Below, piece by piece: positions 61,849 to 64,000 of a DNA stretch of 64,000 bases. A program made the translations under genes and the position numbers. Where the stretch lies: assembly GCF_900167115.1 (NCBI RefSeq), contig NZ_FUXZ01000005.1:124001-188000 (forward strand). The letters are read 5' to 3'. Positions within the stretch are counted from its first letter, which is position 1; the number at the start of each line of letters is the position of its first letter. A model generated the notes under the pieces. The model was not told the origin of the DNA. It did no database searches and saw only the letters and a list, made by a program, of their open reading frames with translations. This DNA is from Eubacterium uniforme. GTDB lineage: Bacteria > Bacillota > Clostridia > Lachnospirales > Lachnospiraceae.

Positions 61849-63195
61849 GTGGTTATGAGAAAAGAAAATATTAATAGAAGAATTTCATTATCTATTCTTT
61901 GTATGGCTATTGGTATTTTATCTTTTTGTTCCGATGGAATGAGTAGAAGTATTAATGCTGAGGAAAATGATAGTAGAGCTACTATTATAAGTATGCTTAA
62001 TGAGGCAAAAGATAAAACATCTAAATCAGAAATATTTGGAGCAGAGGCAGAAGTTGGTGCTACTATAAAAGAAGGATACAAAATAAGAAGAAACATATGT
62101 GAAGATACCAAAAATAAAATTATGCATATGAATGAATATGTACTTGATACAAAATTAGGTACACAGAAAACTCTAGAATATTGGTTTGATGTTAATAAGA
62201 AATTTAGGTATGAATATAATAAATTAAGAAAGCAATATATGTATACGCTTGATGAAAATGGAGATACAGAGAAAGATTTATTATCCTTGGATTTTTATTT
62301 AGAAAAGGAAGTAGATAATTATGATCCTGAGGTAAATACAAAAGTTTTATTAGATGAATATATTAGAAATACTGATAAAAACATTGATTGTTCAGGTGTA
62401 GGTGTTGATTGTAAAGTCATTTCGCATATTAGTGAGATTAATATGAAGGAGTTTCCTACTTTTGATAAGACCATGAAGAATTCACTCTTTTATAAGAATG
62501 CTCTTTCAGGATTCGAAGGGAAAGACGTAATAATAAAAATTGAAACAAAATATTATATTAGTAAGAATGATGGAAGGATTTATCTTATCGAAATTGATAG
62601 AACGAAATGGGATATTAAAGAAAAAGATGATTCTAGTGGCATACAAAAAGATGAAAATTCAGAAGTGAAGAGTTCAACATACATAAATTTCTATTACCCT
62701 AGTAAATCGTTGAATATTCCATCTAAGTATAAAAAGAATCCATATCTTACTAATGAAGTATATTTTAATTACAAGGAAATAAAATATGTTACTGAGTATG
62801 AGAAAAACAAAACTGTTTTGAAGGTATATTCTTGCAAGAGTAAGAAAGAGTATAAAAAACGAAAAGTAATTAATATTCCGGATTATATAAAATATAATGG
62901 TAGAAAGTATAAAGTCATTGCTATTGATGATATTGCATTTGCTAAAATGAAAAAATTAAAGAAAGTAACAATAGGTAAGAATGTAAAGACTATTGGAGTA
63001 AATGCCTTTAAAAAGTGTAATAAGCTAAAACAAGTTTACATAAAATCGAAAAAGATTAGTAAGATTGAAAAGTTCGCATTTAGAAGAAGTGGCGGAAAGA
63101 AATTATTATTCTATATACCAAAAGGAAAATATAAGAAATATAAGAGATTGATTGAAAAATCAAAAACTAATAAATTTGAGATTATTTATAGATAA
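61849..63195 (+). CDS. secreted protein with C-terminal BspA-like leucine-rich repeat
   Basis: A 448-aa exported protein. The signal peptide covers residues about 1-36 (ISLSILCMAIGILSF). The middle (about 45-300) is a charged region without recognised domain. The C-terminal 120 residues contain a BspA-type LRR run: IPDYIKYNGRKYKVIAIDDIAFAKMKKLKKVTIGKNVKTIGVNAFKKCNKLKQVYIKSKKISKIEKFAF. Such repeats are common in gut Lachnospiraceae surface proteins. GTG 61849 is chosen for its spacing to AAGGAG (61836-61842); ATG 61855 is an alternative. Very Lys-rich at the end. Confidence 0.75.
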   Translation: MVMRKENINRRISLSILCMAIGILSFCSDGMSRSINAEENDSRATIISMLNEAKDKTSKSEIFGAEAEVGATIKEGYKIRRNICEDTKNKIMHMNEYVLDTKLGTQKTLEYWFDVNKKFRYEYNKLRKQYMYTLDENGDTEKDLLSLDFYLEKEVDNYDPEVNTKVLLDEYIRNTDKNIDCSGVGVDCKVISHISEINMKEFPTFDKTMKNSLFYKNALSGFEGKDVIIKIETKYYISKNDGRIYLIEIDRTKWDIKEKDDSSGIQKDENSEVKSSTYINFYYPSKSLNIPSKYKKNPYLTNEVYFNYKEIKYVTEYEKNKTVLKVYSCKSKKEYKKRKVINIPDYIKYNGRKYKVIAIDDIAFAKMKKLKKVTIGKNVKTIGVNAFKKCNKLKQVYIKSKKISKIEKFAFRRSGGKKLLFYIPKGKYKKYKRLIEKSKTNKFEIIYR

Positions 63196-63198
63196 AAA

Positions 63199-63234
63199 AG
63201 ATGCAGTGAAACATTGAGTTTCGCTGCATTTTTA
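63199..63234 (+). terminator. terminator after the LRR protein gene
   Basis: AGATGCAGTGAAACATTGAGTTTCGCTGCATTTTT: ATGCAG and GAAA segments pair with CTGCAT and TTTC, followed by T. Confidence 0.8.
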
Positions 63235-63259
63235 AAATAAGTATAGAGTATAAAAATGC

Positions 63260-63288
63260 TTACAAATATGTTATTATATTTATAAGAT
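63260..63288 (+). promoter_or_regulatory. promoter of the last gene
   Basis: TTACAA at 63260-63265 and TAAGAT at 63283-63288, 17-base spacer. Confidence 0.55.
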
Positions 63289-63325
63289 ATAACGTATCTT
63301 AAATTTAGGAAAATGGGGTGATTTA

Positions 63326-64000
63326 ATGAAGGAGAAAGGTAGAATATTTAAAAAGAAAATAGCATTGTTAACCAGTGCAATATTGGCTTTTACAATGTCT
63401 ATACCACAGGGGAATGCAGAAGCTTCTGTTTCAAAAGGACCTGTGAAAGAACACGAAGCAACAGTTTATACATTAGATTATAATACTATTACAATTACAA
63501 ATGACAAATCAGAGGAAACATGGAATTCCATAAATGATTTGCCACCTATGTATCCAGGGGATAGTATGGTTGTTATTGGAGAAAGTATTGATTTTACGCA
63601 AAACGGAACCATTGAAACTCTTAAGGGATTTGTATTTGAAAATGATGGTGTTACTGGAGTTACATCAGAGGGACCAATTGAAGTAACTAATATTGAACGA
63701 TATGGTCGGGTTAATGATGATGAGCACACAAATGAGTTTATAACGGGATTTAAAATTATAGGCGAGGATATGGTAAAGATATATTCAAAAGGTGGCGGAG
63801 GTTATTCAACTGAGGAAGTTGATGATTCAAATGATCCACAAGGTAACAAGAGGCATATAGCTTATTGCATGAATTATTTAAATTATTATAGTATGCCAAG
63901 ATATTGTAAAGTATATTATGATGCTGCCTATTATGATAATGGCTTTGTTTCAGTTGGTGAAGAAGCGTTGGCTAGCGCTATTTATGAAAAGGAAAATCCT
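63326..64000 (+). CDS. secreted surface protein, 3' part cut by the window edge
   Basis: A frame open to the window end (225 residues seen). It begins MKEKGRIFKKKIALLTSAIL with a signal peptide to about residue 32 (AEASVSKG). Next comes EHEATVYTLDYNTITITND, a beta-rich region with repeated Gly-Gly (SKGGGGYSTEEVDD), and HIAYCMNYLNYYSMPRYC. The AYC motif after a His/Ile strand resembles the cysteine of thioester domains in Gram-positive adhesins, but the glutamine partner would lie beyond the window. Ribosome binding site GGGGTG. Family not settled. Confidence 0.6.
   Translation, partial: MKEKGRIFKKKIALLTSAILAFTMSIPQGNAEASVSKGPVKEHEATVYTLDYNTITITNDKSEETWNSINDLPPMYPGDSMVVIGESIDFTQNGTIETLKGFVFENDGVTGVTSEGPIEVTNIERYGRVNDDEHTNEFITGFKIIGEDMVKIYSKGGGGYSTEEVDDSNDPQGNKRHIAYCMNYLNYYSMPRYCKVYYDAAYYDNGFVSVGEEALASAIYEKENP

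Overview
The window is a low-GC chromosome segment from a Gram-positive anaerobe of the class Clostridia, most likely Lachnospiraceae. This rests on gene content and synteny: a T-box ahead of aspS-gatCAB, an hprK/ROK/murB/rapZ/whiA/Crh-like cluster, a split transketolase, dnaX-ybaB-recR, a large SRP RNA, MecA, and TTGACA/TATAAT promoters with AGGAGG ribosome binding sites. No tRNA, rRNA, insertion sequence, prophage or CRISPR array was seen.

Layout. 1-1.7 kb: end of a Gx-type transporter and two unknown membrane proteins. 1.8-7.5 kb: T-box, aspS, gatC, gatA, gatB (charging of tRNA-Asp/Asn and tRNA-Gln by transamidation). 7.5-16 kb: ApbE flavinyl transferase, purB, an FKBP-like lipoprotein, ftsH, uvrC. 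16.4-25.8 kb: hprK, ROK kinase, murB, rapZ, whiA, a Crh-like HPr, dnaE, an rRNA methyltransferase. 25.9-35.9 kb: mecA, a GH18 protein, tadA, SRP RNA, a DUF1846 protein, dnaX-ybaB-recR, a fused oligopeptide ABC ATPase. 36-42 kb: a 1.4-kaa TPR/acidic/AAA+ protein and split transketolase. 42-53 kb: PRTase, GH25 lysozyme, a YtrA-type regulator with its ABC transporter, a degenerate sigma-like protein, a TcaA-like protein, a manganese-type pyrophosphatase, aroK, an M23 peptidase. 53-64 kb: araD, an XPD-type helicase, then an accessory stretch of surface proteins, decayed genes and a probable type I toxin-antitoxin locus.

The most striking signal is a family of three large palindromic elements (about 340-430 bp) at 15.93-16.27, 28.91-29.28 and 52.63-53.05 kb. 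They share two GC-rich boxes and a 19-bp palindrome. All other helices, including the terminal one, differ between copies but are complementary within each copy. Each element fills the space between an upstream stop codon and the promoter of the next gene, and its outer stem reaches to or into that promoter in copies 2 and 3. This looks like a large structured RNA, or a hairpin-DNA element, that I cannot assign to a known family.

A second, smaller case of palindrome growth lies between gatC and gatA, where the short spacer seen after aspS reappears with palindromes inserted at two points. The third notable system is a 31-residue hydrophobic peptide gene with a convergent antisense RNA, plus a nearby orphan copy of the antisense module.
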